From: Nocardioides sp. | GTDB taxonomy: Bacteria > Actinomycetota > Actinomycetes > Propionibacteriales > Nocardioidaceae | Assembly: GCA_021731205.1 (NCBI GenBank) | Contig: JAKFXV010000053.1 | Coordinates: 1 to 5,882, forward strand | Length of the DNA stretch: 5,882 bases | Direction of reading: 5' to 3' | Shown: in pieces, positions 1-5,540 of the stretch | Position numbering within the stretch: position 1 is the stretch's first letter | Layout of the letters: the number at the start of each line of letters is the position of its first letter | Translations under genes and position numbers: made by a program | The notes under the pieces: model-generated | What the model saw: only the letters and a program-made list of their open reading frames with translations | The model's database searches: none | What the model was told of the DNA's origin: nothing

Positions 1-431
1 CCCCCTCCCACCAGCACCGCGTGACACCCCCGCAGCGCGTCGCGATCCGCCTCGTCTGCGAGCAGCGCCGGCAGCTGGGCGGTGACCAGCGACACGAACC
101 GCGGCGTGCTCGGGGCGACGTCGCACGCCGCGGCGAAGGACGGCTGCTCGGACACGATGACCGGATCGTGGCCGGCGACCAGCGACCGCACGATCACCTG
201 CACACCAGCGATGTGCGTCGTCGGCAGCGTCAACAGCCAGACCCCGTCGGCCTCAAGCCGCCGAGTGGTCGCCGTGACCGACGCCAACACCGCGTCCCGG
301 CCGAGCGCCACCCGCTTGGGTCGACCTGTGCTGCCGGAGGTCTCCACGATGAGCGGCGGCGGATCGCCTGTCGTGGCGAGCCACTCTCGGAGTTCGGCCA
401 CCGACTCGCGGGGCGTGGCGCTCACCTTCAC
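1..431 (-). CDS. menE: o-succinylbenzoate-CoA ligase (MenE), N-terminal part, cut by window edge
   Basis: This gene encodes an AMP-forming acyl-CoA synthetase that activates o-succinylbenzoate to its CoA thioester in menaquinone synthesis, in the cytoplasm. I translated the minus strand by hand; the frame is open from a GTG at 431 to the left edge, giving 143 residues. The ATP-binding P-loop of the ANL superfamily, ETSGSTGRPK, lies at residues 30-39. It is followed by LPTTHIAGVQ (69-78), which matches the LPxxHxAG motif of MenE, and the fragment ends at VLVGGG. The P-loop sits only about 30 residues from the start. From memory this is the short actinobacterial form (about 360 aa), not the longer Bacillus type, so the N-terminus is probably complete. 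A second in-frame GTG lies at 425. I prefer 431 because TAGCGT sits 7 nt upstream. menA diverges from it 46 bp away, which supports MenE over other ANL ligases. The C-terminal domain is outside the window. Confidence 0.88.
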   Translation of the reverse strand, partial: MKVSATPRESVAELREWLATTGDPPPLIVETSGSTGRPKRVALGRDAVLASVTATTRRLEADGVWLLTLPTTHIAGVQVIVRSLVAGHDPVIVSEQPSFAAACDVAPSTPRFVSLVTAQLPALLADEADRDALRGCHAVLVGG

Positions 432-438
432 GCACCGA

Positions 439-444
439 ACGCTA
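439..444 (-). promoter_or_regulatory. Candidate -10 hexamer (TAGCGT) for menE
   Basis: On the minus strand TAGCGT fits the actinobacterial -10 pattern TAnnnT and ends 7 nt before the GTG at 431. This spacing would place the transcript start at or beside the start codon, giving a leaderless mRNA. No good -35 box was seen. It is inferred from pattern and spacing only. Confidence 0.35.
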
Positions 445-465
445 ATTGACGCCGACCGGGTGGTT

Positions 466-471
466 GAATCT
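466..471 (+). promoter_or_regulatory. Candidate -10 hexamer (GAATCT) for menA
   Basis: GAATCT differs by one base from TAATCT, the hexamer found in the same position before the small gene at 2003. It is followed by exactly 6 nt and then the menA GTG. TTGAC at 446-450 resembles a -35 core, but the 15-nt gap is shorter than usual. No Shine-Dalgarno sequence precedes the GTG, so a leaderless start is plausible. The first base is a poor match to TAnnnT. Confidence 0.25.
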
Positions 472-477
472 CCGTTC

Positions 478-1350
478 GTGGCCACAGCCGAGGAATGGAT
501 CGCCGGCTCGCGCCCGCGGACCCTGCCCGCCGCGCTCGCGCCGGTGCTCGCGGGCACCGCCATCGCCCACTTCGAGCGCGGCGCCGTGTGGTGGAAGGCC
601 GCGCTGGCGCTGGTCGTCGCACTCGCCCTTCAGGTCGGGGTCAACTACGCCAACGACTACTCCGACGGCATCCGCGGCACCGACGCCGAGCGGGTCGGGC
701 CGATGCGCCTGGTCGGGTCGGGTCGCGCCACGCCCCGCTCGGTTCTCGCCGCCGCCGGCATCGCGTTCGCCGTCGCCGCGGCCGCCGGCCTCGTGTTGGC
801 GGCCAGCACCACCTGGTGGCTGGTCGCGATCGGCGCCGCGAGCATCGTCGCCGCCTGGTTCTACACCGGCGGGTCGCGCCCCTACGGCTACCTCGCGCTC
901 GGCGAGGTGATGGTCTTCGTGTTCTTCGGCTTGGTCGCGGTCGTCGGCACGACGTACGTCCAGCTGGAGCGGACGCCGGTCGGCGCGTGGTACGCCGCGG
1001 TCGGTGTCGGCGCGTTGGCGTGCGCGATCCTGGTGGTCAACAACCTGCGCGACATCCCGACCGACCGCGAGGTCGGCAAGCGCACCCTTGCGGTCCTGCT
1101 GGGCGACCACCGCACCCGGGTCCTGTACGCCGGCTTGGTGCTGGTGGCGGCCGGCGCGGCCGTCGCCGTCGCTGCGACCACCACGTGGCTCGCGCTGATC
1201 GGGCTCGGCTTCATGGTGCCGATGGCGCGACCGGTGGGCATCGTCCTCGGTGGCGCCAGCGGGCCGGCGTTGATCCCCGTGCTGCAGCAGACCGGAGTGG
1301 GGGAGCTCGCCTGGGCGGCCCTGATCGCGGCTGCCCTGGTCGCCGGCTAG
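478..1350 (+). CDS. menA: 1,4-dihydroxy-2-naphthoate polyprenyltransferase (MenA)
   Basis: MenA is an integral-membrane UbiA-family prenyltransferase that joins a polyprenyl chain to 1,4-dihydroxy-2-naphthoate with loss of CO2, giving demethylmenaquinone. From a GTG at 478 the product is 290 aa, the usual family length. It opens with WIAGSRPRTLPAALAPVLAG (residues 7-26), a typical MenA N-terminus. The first Asp-rich motif, NDYSDGIRGTD, is at 59-69. The second, NNLRDIPTDREVGKRTLA, is at 188-205, with D192 and D196 as likely Mg-diphosphate ligands. Several hydrophobic segments alternate with these loops. The frame stays open far upstream (to 82), but that stretch overlaps menE antisense and has no MenA similarity, so I reject the longer start. 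There is no clear ribosome binding site. The gene ends in a TAG whose bases overlap the stop of the convergent DUF4229 gene. Confidence 0.95.
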   Translation: MATAEEWIAGSRPRTLPAALAPVLAGTAIAHFERGAVWWKAALALVVALALQVGVNYANDYSDGIRGTDAERVGPMRLVGSGRATPRSVLAAAGIAFAVAAAAGLVLAASTTWWLVAIGAASIVAAWFYTGGSRPYGYLALGEVMVFVFFGLVAVVGTTYVQLERTPVGAWYAAVGVGALACAILVVNNLRDIPTDREVGKRTLAVLLGDHRTRVLYAGLVLVAAGAAVAVAATTTWLALIGLGFMVPMARPVGIVLGGASGPALIPVLQQTGVGELAWAALIAAALVAG

Positions 1351-1613
1351 GGCGGGTCCTCCTTGGCCCGGATCTCCTCGAATTTCGCGGCCGCCCGCTC
1401 GGCTCGGCCCTGCACGTTGCGGGCCAGCGCCTCGCGTTGTCTGTTGAGCAGGCGGTAGGACGCCAGGCCGGAGACCGCGAACGCGATGACGACCACCCAG
1501 AGCAGGGGCACGCGTTCCTCACCTGAGACCAGCGACCAGATGCCGGCGACGAGCGCGAAGGAACCGAGGAACATTCCCACACGTAGGGCGGTATAGACGG
1601 CGAATTCCTTCAC
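1347..1613 (-). CDS. DUF4229 family small membrane protein
   Basis: This is an 88-residue protein of the actinobacterial DUF4229 type; its biochemical role is not known. Two hydrophobic segments, at about residues 9-29 and 36-54, are separated by a short loop containing SGEERVP. After RLLNRQRE comes a charged, probably helical cytoplasmic tail (57-88) rich in Arg, Ala and Glu and ending KEDPP. This two-helix hairpin with a basic-acidic C-terminal tail, and its position next to menA, fit the DUF4229 proteins I recall from actinobacterial menaquinone loci. The start is a GTG at 1613 with no clear ribosome binding site; TAGGCT 8 nt upstream could be the -10 of a leaderless promoter. Its TAG stop shares the CTAG at 1347-1350 with the menA stop. 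The family assignment rests on recognition, not on a search. Confidence 0.8.
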   Translation of the reverse strand: MKEFAVYTALRVGMFLGSFALVAGIWSLVSGEERVPLLWVVVIAFAVSGLASYRLLNRQREALARNVQGRAERAAAKFEEIRAKEDPP

Positions 1614-1621
1614 AGCGGCCC

Positions 1622-1627
1622 AGCCTA
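1622..1627 (-). promoter_or_regulatory. Candidate -10 hexamer (TAGGCT) for the DUF4229 gene
   Basis: On the minus strand TAGGCT matches TAnnnT and lies 8 nt before the GTG at 1613. It would drive a leaderless or nearly leaderless transcript. It lies in the 43-bp gap between this gene and the divergent small gene at 1657, so the two promoters would overlap. No -35 box is recognisable. Confidence 0.3.
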
Positions 1628-1644
1628 ATTCCCGGTTTGTGGCT

Positions 1645-1650
1645 TACATT
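1645..1650 (+). promoter_or_regulatory. Candidate -10 hexamer (TACATT) for the small gene at 1657
   Basis: TACATT matches TAnnnT and is followed by exactly 6 nt and then GTG at 1657. This is the same geometry as TAATCT before the next small gene. It is my main reason for choosing 1657 over the other in-frame starts (GTG 1639, GTG 1651, ATG 1666). No -35 box is recognisable. Confidence 0.4.
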
Positions 1651-1656
1651 GTGCGG

Positions 1657-1935
1657 GTGACGGAGATGCAGGTGCGGATCGGCACGGGGTTGGCGTTCGT
1701 GTTGATAGCGCTGCTCGTCTTCTTCATGGTGCGCTACCTCAAGAAGCCGATCAAGCCCGCGAAGCCGAAGGCCGATCGTCGCCCCGCTCCCGCGCGGGCT
1801 CCCCGTCCCGAACGCGAGCCGCGCCAGCGCCGCCAGCCCCCTCCTCCGGAGCCGTCTCGCGGGAGACCGATGGCCCCCGACGACGACATCGAGTTCCTCC
1901 GCAGTCTCAACCGACCCCCGCAGGACAACCAGTAG
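1657..1935 (+). CDS. Hypothetical single-pass membrane protein with basic Pro-rich linker and PDDDxxFLRxL tail
   Basis: I do not recognise a named family. From GTG 1657 the product is 92 aa. A single hydrophobic segment at about residues 8-28 is followed by basic residues (RYLKKPIKPAKPK), which predicts N-outside, C-inside topology by the positive-inside rule. Residues 29-72 form a low-complexity, strongly basic Pro/Arg/Lys/Ala linker that is probably disordered. The tail then turns acidic: APDDDIEFLRSLNRP at 73-87. The same tail motif ends the next gene, so the two look like paralogues or partners that share a docking segment. In-frame alternative starts are GTG 1639, GTG 1651 and ATG 1666, the last with GGAG too close to serve as its ribosome binding site. 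The gene is real on balance: it has a coherent membrane segment, a conserved-looking tail and a plausible promoter. The function is unknown. Confidence 0.7.
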   Translation: MTEMQVRIGTGLAFVLIALLVFFMVRYLKKPIKPAKPKADRRPAPARAPRPEREPRQRRQPPPPEPSRGRPMAPDDDIEFLRSLNRPPQDNQ

Positions 1936-1955
1936 GTTGTTGCCTCGACCGGACC

Positions 1956-1976
1956 GCGCCGTAACGGCCGCGGCGC
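1956..1976. repeat. Short inverted repeat between the two small genes
   Basis: GCGCCG at 1956-1961 and CGGCGC at 1971-1976 are perfect reverse complements with a 9-nt loop. It could form a small hairpin in RNA from the upstream gene. There is no T-tract, so it is a weak terminator candidate. Such short GC-only repeats also arise by chance in DNA of this composition. Confidence 0.3.
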
Positions 1977-1990
1977 TAGGTCACACCGGC

Positions 1991-1996
1991 TAATCT
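1991..1996 (+). promoter_or_regulatory. Candidate -10 hexamer (TAATCT) for the small gene at 2003
   Basis: TAATCT matches TAnnnT and is followed by exactly 6 nt and then GTG 2003. There is no Shine-Dalgarno sequence in the interval, so translation is probably leaderless. No -35 box is recognisable, as is common for actinobacterial promoters. It is the best-matching hexamer in the window. Confidence 0.45.
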
Positions 1997-2002
1997 CGAA
2001 TC

Positions 2003-2167
2003 GTGCTCCGCTTCTTCCTCCTCGCCGCCATCTTCTTCGCCGCGGTCTATTTCGGCATCCGGATGGCCCAGCGCCGCGGGTCCGGGAACGCCGGCGGGAA
2101 GAGTGCCCCGCGCCGGCCACTGGGGCCGGACGACGATCCCGACTTCCTGCGCGGCCTCGGCAACTGA
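2003..2167 (+). CDS. Hypothetical 54-aa single-pass membrane protein with PDDDxxFLRxL tail
   Basis: This very short gene was found by translating the interval by hand. The frame from GTG 2003 to TGA 2165-2167 gives 54 residues. The protein starts LRFFLLAAIFFAAVYFGIR, a hydrophobic segment at about residues 4-19. It continues with a basic, Gly-rich stretch (RMAQRRGSGNAGGK, residues 20-33) and ends with GPDDDPDFLRGLGN (41-54). The order membrane segment, basic linker, acidic tail repeats that of the gene just upstream, with a much shorter linker. Shared tail residues are PDDD, then Phe-Leu-Arg, then Leu. A TAATCT hexamer 6 nt upstream supports the start. I recall similar PDDDPEFLR-type tails on small actinobacterial membrane proteins but cannot name a family or function. 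The next gene, ccsB, converges on it with 33 bp between the stops. Confidence 0.7.
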   Translation: MLRFFLLAAIFFAAVYFGIRMAQRRGSGNAGGKSAPRRPLGPDDDPDFLRGLGN

Positions 2168-2193
2168 ACCCCGCCGCCTTCGCTGCGTGGGGT
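2168..2193. terminator. Possible bidirectional hairpin between convergent stops
   Basis: ACCCCGC (2168-2174) can pair with GTGGGGT (2187-2193) in a 7-bp stem that includes one G-T pair, around a 12-nt loop. It fills most of the 33-bp gap between the small gene and the end of ccsB, where a shared terminator would be expected. There is no T-run on either side, so intrinsic termination is uncertain. Confidence 0.35.
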
Positions 2194-2200
2194 GACCCGA

Positions 2201-3172
2201 TCAGCCGTCGACCTGGCTCGGCGCCGAGTTGGCGTACCCGTGTTGGGTGCTGGTGGAGAAGTAGTTGATCCCGATGAAGTTGAACAACAGCGTCGCGACG
2301 CCGATCAGGGCGAGGTACGCCGCCTTGCGGCCCTTCCAGCCGGCCGTGGCGCGAGCGTGGAGATAGGCGGCGTACACCACCCAGGTGATGAACGCCCACA
2401 CCTCCTTGGGGTCCCAGTTCCAATAGCTGCTCCACGCCTGATGCGCCCAGATCGGGCCGGTGATCAAGACCGCGAAGGTCCACACCGGGAAGGCGAACGC
2501 GTGGAGCCGGTAGGCCACCACATCGAGGGTCCGCAGGTCGGGCACCCGCGCGAGGTAGCCGCCGGCCTCGGGAGAACGGGCTTTGAAGAGATAGAGAGCC
2601 GAGACGATCCCGCCTAGGGTGAACGCCGCCGTCGCGATCACCGCCGAGACCACGTGGATCACCAGCCAGGGCGAGTTGAGTGCCTCGGTGAGCGGGGAGA
2701 CCGGGGCGTAGAGCCAGATCACGGCGACCATCTGGACCGTCACGACGAATCCGACCACCAGCGGTGAGAGCCACTCGAGCGCGAGCCGGCGATAGCTGAT
2801 CAGGAAGGTCAACGACACGAAGAACGTGCCCGAGAGCGTGAACTCGTACATGTTGCCCCAGGGCACCCGGTCCGGGTCCGCCGCCAGGCCTCGGGCGACC
2901 AGCGCGACCGCGTGGATGGCCGTCGCGAAGATCGTCAACACCAGTCCGAGGCGCCCGGTGAGAGCGGCCCGATGCGGGTCTGCGACCACGGTCTTCGCCG
3001 GGCCGGTGGCGACGGCAACGGAGCCCGCCTCCGCGTGGGCAGCCGACGCGGCTTGGGGCACCGTGCGCAGCGCGCTCCACTGCACGAGATACGCGAGCAG
3101 GGCCAAGAAGTAGAGCGCCCCACAGGCGGCCACCGCCTGGTTGCTCAGCGCCTCCCACTGGGTGTCGCTCAT
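2201..3172 (-). CDS. ccsB: Cytochrome c biogenesis protein CcsB/ResC (CcsA-type haem handling)
   Basis: This 323-aa polytopic membrane protein is the CcsA/ResC half of the System II cytochrome c synthase. With ResB it exports haem and joins it to CXXCH motifs of apocytochromes outside the membrane. The family's tryptophan-rich WWD region is clear: WAHQAWSSYWNWDPKEVW at residues 242-259. WGNMYEF (105-111) is another conserved segment. Likely haem-ligand histidines by family pattern are H173 (in SPWLVIHV), H311 (in TSTQHGYA), and membrane histidines H87 and H224. After TM1, residues 35-68 form an Ala-rich loop. The ATG overlaps the resB stop as ATGA (4 nt). GAGGAA lies 5 nt before the ATG, a good ribosome binding site. 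It is the last gene of the operon. CcsB and CcsA names are used interchangeably in actinobacteria, so the symbol is conventional. Confidence 0.94.
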   Translation of the reverse strand: MSDTQWEALSNQAVAACGALYFLALLAYLVQWSALRTVPQAASAAHAEAGSVAVATGPAKTVVADPHRAALTGRLGLVLTIFATAIHAVALVARGLAADPDRVPWGNMYEFTLSGTFFVSLTFLISYRRLALEWLSPLVVGFVVTVQMVAVIWLYAPVSPLTEALNSPWLVIHVVSAVIATAAFTLGGIVSALYLFKARSPEAGGYLARVPDLRTLDVVAYRLHAFAFPVWTFAVLITGPIWAHQAWSSYWNWDPKEVWAFITWVVYAAYLHARATAGWKGRKAAYLALIGVATLLFNFIGINYFSTSTQHGYANSAPSQVDG

Positions 3173-4785
3173 GACGATTCCTCACTCACTCGCGGGACCT
3201 GCGCCTGCAGGGCCGCTTCGATCGCGGCCAGTTCGGTGGGCAGATCACCGTTGCCCGAGCGGTCGAGCCCGGCCACCTCCACCATCGTGCCAGCCCCGGG
3301 TCCCTGCTCGGTTGGCGGGCCGACGCGCACCCACACCCGCCGCGGCCTGATGAACAGCGATCCGAGCATCCCCACCAGCGCCAACACGACCCCCGCGAGG
3401 GTGAGCCACTTGCCGGGAGTGCGGCTGATCTGCACCTTGTTCCACGTCTCGACCCCCTCGAAGCTCACGGATCCCAGCCGGTCGGGGAGGGTGATGCCCT
3501 GTCCGACCTGGAGGTCGACGCGGAACGGCTTTCCGTCCGGGGAGCGCACCTGTTCGGTCTCGGACTTGTCGAGGACGAACACCGACTGGGGACTGCCGTC
3601 GTCGAGGCCGACGTCGCCGGCGTACACCAGCATTGAGAGGGTCGGGTTGCGGTCGTCGCCCATCACGTTGATCGGGTTGCCGTCGACCTTCAGGTACGTC
3701 GGGTAGAAGAATCCCTCCAGCCCCAGCTGGGTCGGTGCGGCGGCGGAGGCCTTGACGACACCGAAGGACAAGAAGTTGAGGTCCTCGGGCAAGAAGATCG
3801 TCGGCCCGGAGTAGGCGATGTCGCCGTTGCCGTCGCGCACGGTGATCACCGGGGCGTAGCCGTGGCCGATCAGGAAGACCTCGGTCCGGCCGATCGTCAG
3901 CGGGTGGTTGACCCGCAGGTCGTAGGTCCGCTCAGGAGACTCGGGGGACTCGCGGTAGCGCAGCGCGGAGACGAACTTGCGGGCCAGGCCCTTGCCGCGC
4001 CCCGACTCGATCCACTCGACGTCGAACCGATCGATCGTGAAGGAGAAGTCCTCCATCCAATCGGGGTTGAAGAGGCTGCCGGGCACGAAGTCGTCGTACT
4101 GGGTGAGGTTGTTGCTGAAGCCGCTGCCGACCACGACGATGACGCCGCCCTTGTAGCCGAACAGCCCTCCCATCGCGAAGCCCACCAGCACGATCAGGAC
4201 CGCGACGTGGAACAGCAGGTTGCCGGCTTCGCGCAGGTAGCCCCGCTCGGCGCTGACCGTCCCGGCTTCGTCGTCGACGAGCACGCGATAGCCCCGGTCG
4301 CGCAGGACGGCGGCGGCGCTGGGCAGGACGCTCGACGCTCCGACCGTCGTGTCGTACGACGTGTGGTCGGGCAGCCGGTCGAGGTGGCGGGGGGCCGGTG
4401 GCGGCTGCTTGCGCATCGCCCGCCAATAGACCGCGAGCCGCGGCACGATGCAGCCGATCAGGGAGATCAGCAACAGGATGTAGATCGCCGAGAACCACAC
4501 CGAGGTGTAGACCGAGAACAGTTGCAACTTCTCATAGATCGGCGTCAGGTCCGGGTGCTGGGTCTGCCAGCGGACGGTCTTCAGCGAGTCGACGCCACGC
4601 TGCGGGATCACCGAACCGGGCACCGCCGCGAGCGCCAGCAACAACAACAGGATCAGCGCGGTGCGCATCGAGGTGAGCTGGCGCCAGGCCCAGCGCAGGG
4701 CCTCCAGGACGGTGAGCTCGCCGGGTCGCCGGCCGGGCTCGGGCGCCTCCTCGGGGGTGGCGTCGTCGAGGCGCAGGTCGGCCAT
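3169..4785 (-). CDS. resB: Cytochrome c biogenesis protein ResB (Ccs1-type)
   Basis: ResB partners CcsB in the System II haem lyase complex and is thought to present haem and apocytochrome outside the membrane. From ATG 4785 the product is 538 aa. Membrane segments lie at about 42-58 (ALILLLLLALAAVPGSV, followed by the family's IPQ), 92-115, 190-208 and 459-479. The large extracytoplasmic domain between the last two spans about 210-458. H193 in NLLFHVAVL, at the start of TM3, matches a conserved ResB histidine position. GGLFGYKGGVIVVVG (206-220) is typical of actinobacterial ResB. The C-terminal 55 residues after RPRRVWVRV are a cytoplasmic, low-complexity tail. The frame is open to 5532, but that region is ccdA on the same strand in another frame. 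The ATG overlaps the ccdA stop by 1 nt (TGATG). A GTG codon directly before it, at 4788, would give a 4-nt GTGA overlap and is a real alternative. No strong ribosome binding site is seen, so coupling to ccdA is likely. Confidence 0.93.
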   Translation of the reverse strand: MADLRLDDATPEEAPEPGRRPGELTVLEALRWAWRQLTSMRTALILLLLLALAAVPGSVIPQRGVDSLKTVRWQTQHPDLTPIYEKLQLFSVYTSVWFSAIYILLLISLIGCIVPRLAVYWRAMRKQPPPAPRHLDRLPDHTSYDTTVGASSVLPSAAAVLRDRGYRVLVDDEAGTVSAERGYLREAGNLLFHVAVLIVLVGFAMGGLFGYKGGVIVVVGSGFSNNLTQYDDFVPGSLFNPDWMEDFSFTIDRFDVEWIESGRGKGLARKFVSALRYRESPESPERTYDLRVNHPLTIGRTEVFLIGHGYAPVITVRDGNGDIAYSGPTIFLPEDLNFLSFGVVKASAAAPTQLGLEGFFYPTYLKVDGNPINVMGDDRNPTLSMLVYAGDVGLDDGSPQSVFVLDKSETEQVRSPDGKPFRVDLQVGQGITLPDRLGSVSFEGVETWNKVQISRTPGKWLTLAGVVLALVGMLGSLFIRPRRVWVRVGPPTEQGPGAGTMVEVAGLDRSGNGDLPTELAAIEAALQAQVPRVSEESS

Positions 4786-5540
4786 CACACGGCCGTCTCG
4801 AACGAGGTGACCATCCGGATCTGGATCCACTGCACGGCCTGGTCCCACCAGCCGGTCACCAGCAGCACCCCGACGAAGATCAGCATCAGCCCGCCGAAGC
4901 GCATCACGGCCACCTGATGGCGGCGGATCACGGCGAACGCCTTCATCGCTCTCGGATAGGCGAGGCCCGCGGCGATGAACGGCAGGCCCAGACCGAGTGA
5001 GTAGAAGGCGGCCAGCAGCGCCCCGCGCGCGGCGTCGGCCTGGCTGTAGGCGAGGCCCTGGATCACGCCAAGTGTCGGCCCGACGCACGGCGTCCAGCCG
5101 ATCCCGAACAGCACACCAAGCAGAGGTGCCGTCGCCAGCCCGACGGCCGGCACCCGATGCACCCGGACGTCGCGTTGGAACCACGATCCGGCGCCCAGGA
5201 ACACCAGCCCCAGCCCGATGGTGAGCACGCCGAGGACGCGGGTGATCGTCGTACGCCACTCGAAGAGCCAGTCGCCCAAAGCCCCGAACAGGGTGCCGTA
5301 GGCGACGAAGACCACAGTGAAGCCCAGCACGAACAGCACCGAGCCGAGCAGCATCCGGCCGCGCCGGGCGGTCTCCTCGGTGAGTTGCGTGGCGCTGAGG
5401 CCGGTCGCATAGGACAGATAGCCGGGCAGCAGCGGGATCACGCAGGGGGAGAAGAACGACACCAGTCCGGCGGCGATCGCGACCGGGACGGCGAGCAGCA
5501 GCGAGCCGGAGTACGCCGTGGTGGCGAACCACTCACCCAT
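4785..5540 (-). CDS. ccdA: Cytochrome c biogenesis / thiol reductant transporter CcdA
   Basis: CcdA is a membrane protein of the DsbD beta-domain family. It takes electrons from cytoplasmic thioredoxin and passes them across the membrane to ResA-type thioredoxins, which keep apocytochrome c cysteines reduced. The product is 251 aa, normal for the family, with about six hydrophobic segments. The redox-active cysteine pair is intact: C33 in SFFSPCVIPLLPGYLSY and C152 in GWTPCVGPTLG, each in the expected Pro-Cys context of TM1 and TM4. The start is ATG 5540, with GGGAG 6 nt upstream. Its first 8 nt (ATGGGTGA) overlap the end of resA, so translation is probably coupled. The stop overlaps the resB start. 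The gene ends with a short extracytoplasmic or cytoplasmic tail, TSFETAV. Confidence 0.95.
   Translation of the reverse strand: MGEWFATTAYSGSLLLAVPVAIAAGLVSFFSPCVIPLLPGYLSYATGLSATQLTEETARRGRMLLGSVLFVLGFTVVFVAYGTLFGALGDWLFEWRTTITRVLGVLTIGLGLVFLGAGSWFQRDVRVHRVPAVGLATAPLLGVLFGIGWTPCVGPTLGVIQGLAYSQADAARGALLAAFYSLGLGLPFIAAGLAYPRAMKAFAVIRRHQVAVMRFGGLMLIFVGVLLVTGWWDQAVQWIQIRMVTSFETAV

Noticed and set aside
82..477. Upstream extension of the menA frame on the plus strand
   Set aside because: It is fully antisense to menE codons, which carry the P-loop and LPxxHIAG motifs, and shows no prenyltransferase features. The recognisable MenA N-terminus begins at the GTG at 478.
495..1526. Long plus-strand frame overlapping menA
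   Set aside because: Its Arg/Gly/Ala-rich product is typical of out-of-frame high-GC DNA. menA in another frame has clear catalytic motifs.
1936..2002. Riboswitch or small RNA in the gap before the 54-aa gene
   Set aside because: The gap is only 67 bp and holds one 6-bp hairpin and a -10-like hexamer. No known riboswitch core is visible.
1734..3185. 483-codon minus-strand frame covering ccsB and the small genes
   Set aside because: The composition is Arg/Gly/Pro-rich with no domain. It overlaps ccsB on the same strand in a different frame, and ccsB has the WWD motif.
3862..4917. 351-codon plus-strand frame antisense to resB and ccdA
   Set aside because: It is rich in Asp, Arg, Gln and His with no recognisable fold, as expected from the antisense of a GC-rich gene.
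4786..5532. N-terminal extension of ResB by 249 residues
   Set aside because: The extension is the ccdA coding region read in another frame. ResB proteins begin near the ATG at 4785.
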